From: Rachycentron canadum
Lineage: Eukaryota > Chordata > Actinopteri > Carangiformes > Rachycentridae
Assembly (NCBI GenBank): GCA_038496675.1
Contig: CM076649.1
Span: forward strand, 13,733,695 to 13,797,694
Direction: 5' to 3'
DNA length: 64,000 nucleotides
This document shows, piece by piece, positions 63,934 through 64,000 of the stretch (positions are counted from its first letter, which is position 1; the number at the start of each line of letters is the position of its first letter). Both the position numbers and the translations under genes were made by a program. Below the pieces are notes generated by a model, which saw only the letters and a program-made list of their open reading frames with translations, was not told where the DNA came from and ran no database searches.

Positions 63934-64000
<67 letters not shown>
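63930..64000 (+). repeat. (CA)n microsatellite running off the right edge
   Basis: CA repeats with an early CG variant, continuing to the last base of the window; true length unknown. Confidence 0.95.

Larger units (their letters stand above)
43091..64000. other. Gene-poor region with no recognised exon
   Basis: About 21 kb without any convincing exon on either strand. The open frames are short, compositionally odd, or span microsatellites. The region contains CA, AAC and G tracts, a poly-T/poly-A palindrome, one family-C repeat patch (about 49690-49770), and several blocks of complex, TAAT-rich unique sequence that look like vertebrate conserved non-coding elements. It could be intergenic or a long intron of a neighbour beyond the right edge. 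Confidence 0.6.

Noticed and set aside
1..64000. CRISPR arrays, operons, prophage or bacterial contamination
   Set aside because: No direct-repeat/spacer structure and no dense bacterial-type coding; every recognised gene is spliced and vertebrate.
43091..64000. Coding exons of CNTFR or ENHO, which lie on the other side of DNAI1 in human
   Set aside because: No cytokine-receptor or adropin-like frame was seen on either strand.

Overview
This is a vertebrate nuclear window, most likely from a ray-finned (teleost, probably percomorph) fish. It has spliced genes with GT/AG introns, short introns within long genes, many CA/GT microsatellites, and interspersed repeats of families I recognise from teleost genomes. 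There are no prokaryotic signatures. I read five multi-exon protein-coding genes directly from splice-joined exons.

Layout. (1) About 3.3-16.0 kb, minus strand: dnai1, axonemal dynein intermediate chain 1, with 19 coding exons; its last exon lies at or beyond the left edge. (2) About 16.0-16.77 kb: a short divergent promoter with a near-consensus RFX X-box, a CCAAT box and an ETS site. (3) 16.8-24.3 kb, plus strand: fam219a, six coding exons and a long 3' UTR to about 26.9 kb. (4) 27.9-32.5 kb, plus: a complete 15-exon nicalin-family gene (558 aa). (5) 33.8-35.7 kb, plus: a five-exon gene for a 225-aa protein I do not recognise. (6) 38.8-41.0 kb, plus: myorg, a GH31 glycosidase of 684 aa with both catalytic aspartates. 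(7) 41-64 kb: no coding exon recognised. This third of the window holds microsatellites, G-rich and palindromic DNA, and several unique-looking blocks that may be conserved regulatory elements.

The order dnai1 <- -> fam219a - x - myorg matches human 9p13.3 as I remember it (DNAI1, FAM219A, C9orf24/SPMIP6, MYORG). The exception is the nicalin gene, whose human relative NCLN is on 19p13.3. The genes are not an operon. dnai1 works in the motile-cilium outer dynein arm. The nicalin and myorg products are ER or secretory-pathway membrane proteins. fam219a and the unrecognised gene have no assigned biochemical role. The points most worth following up are the unrecognised gene in the SPMIP6 position, the nicalin-family gene in 9p13-type synteny, and the candidate regulatory desert.
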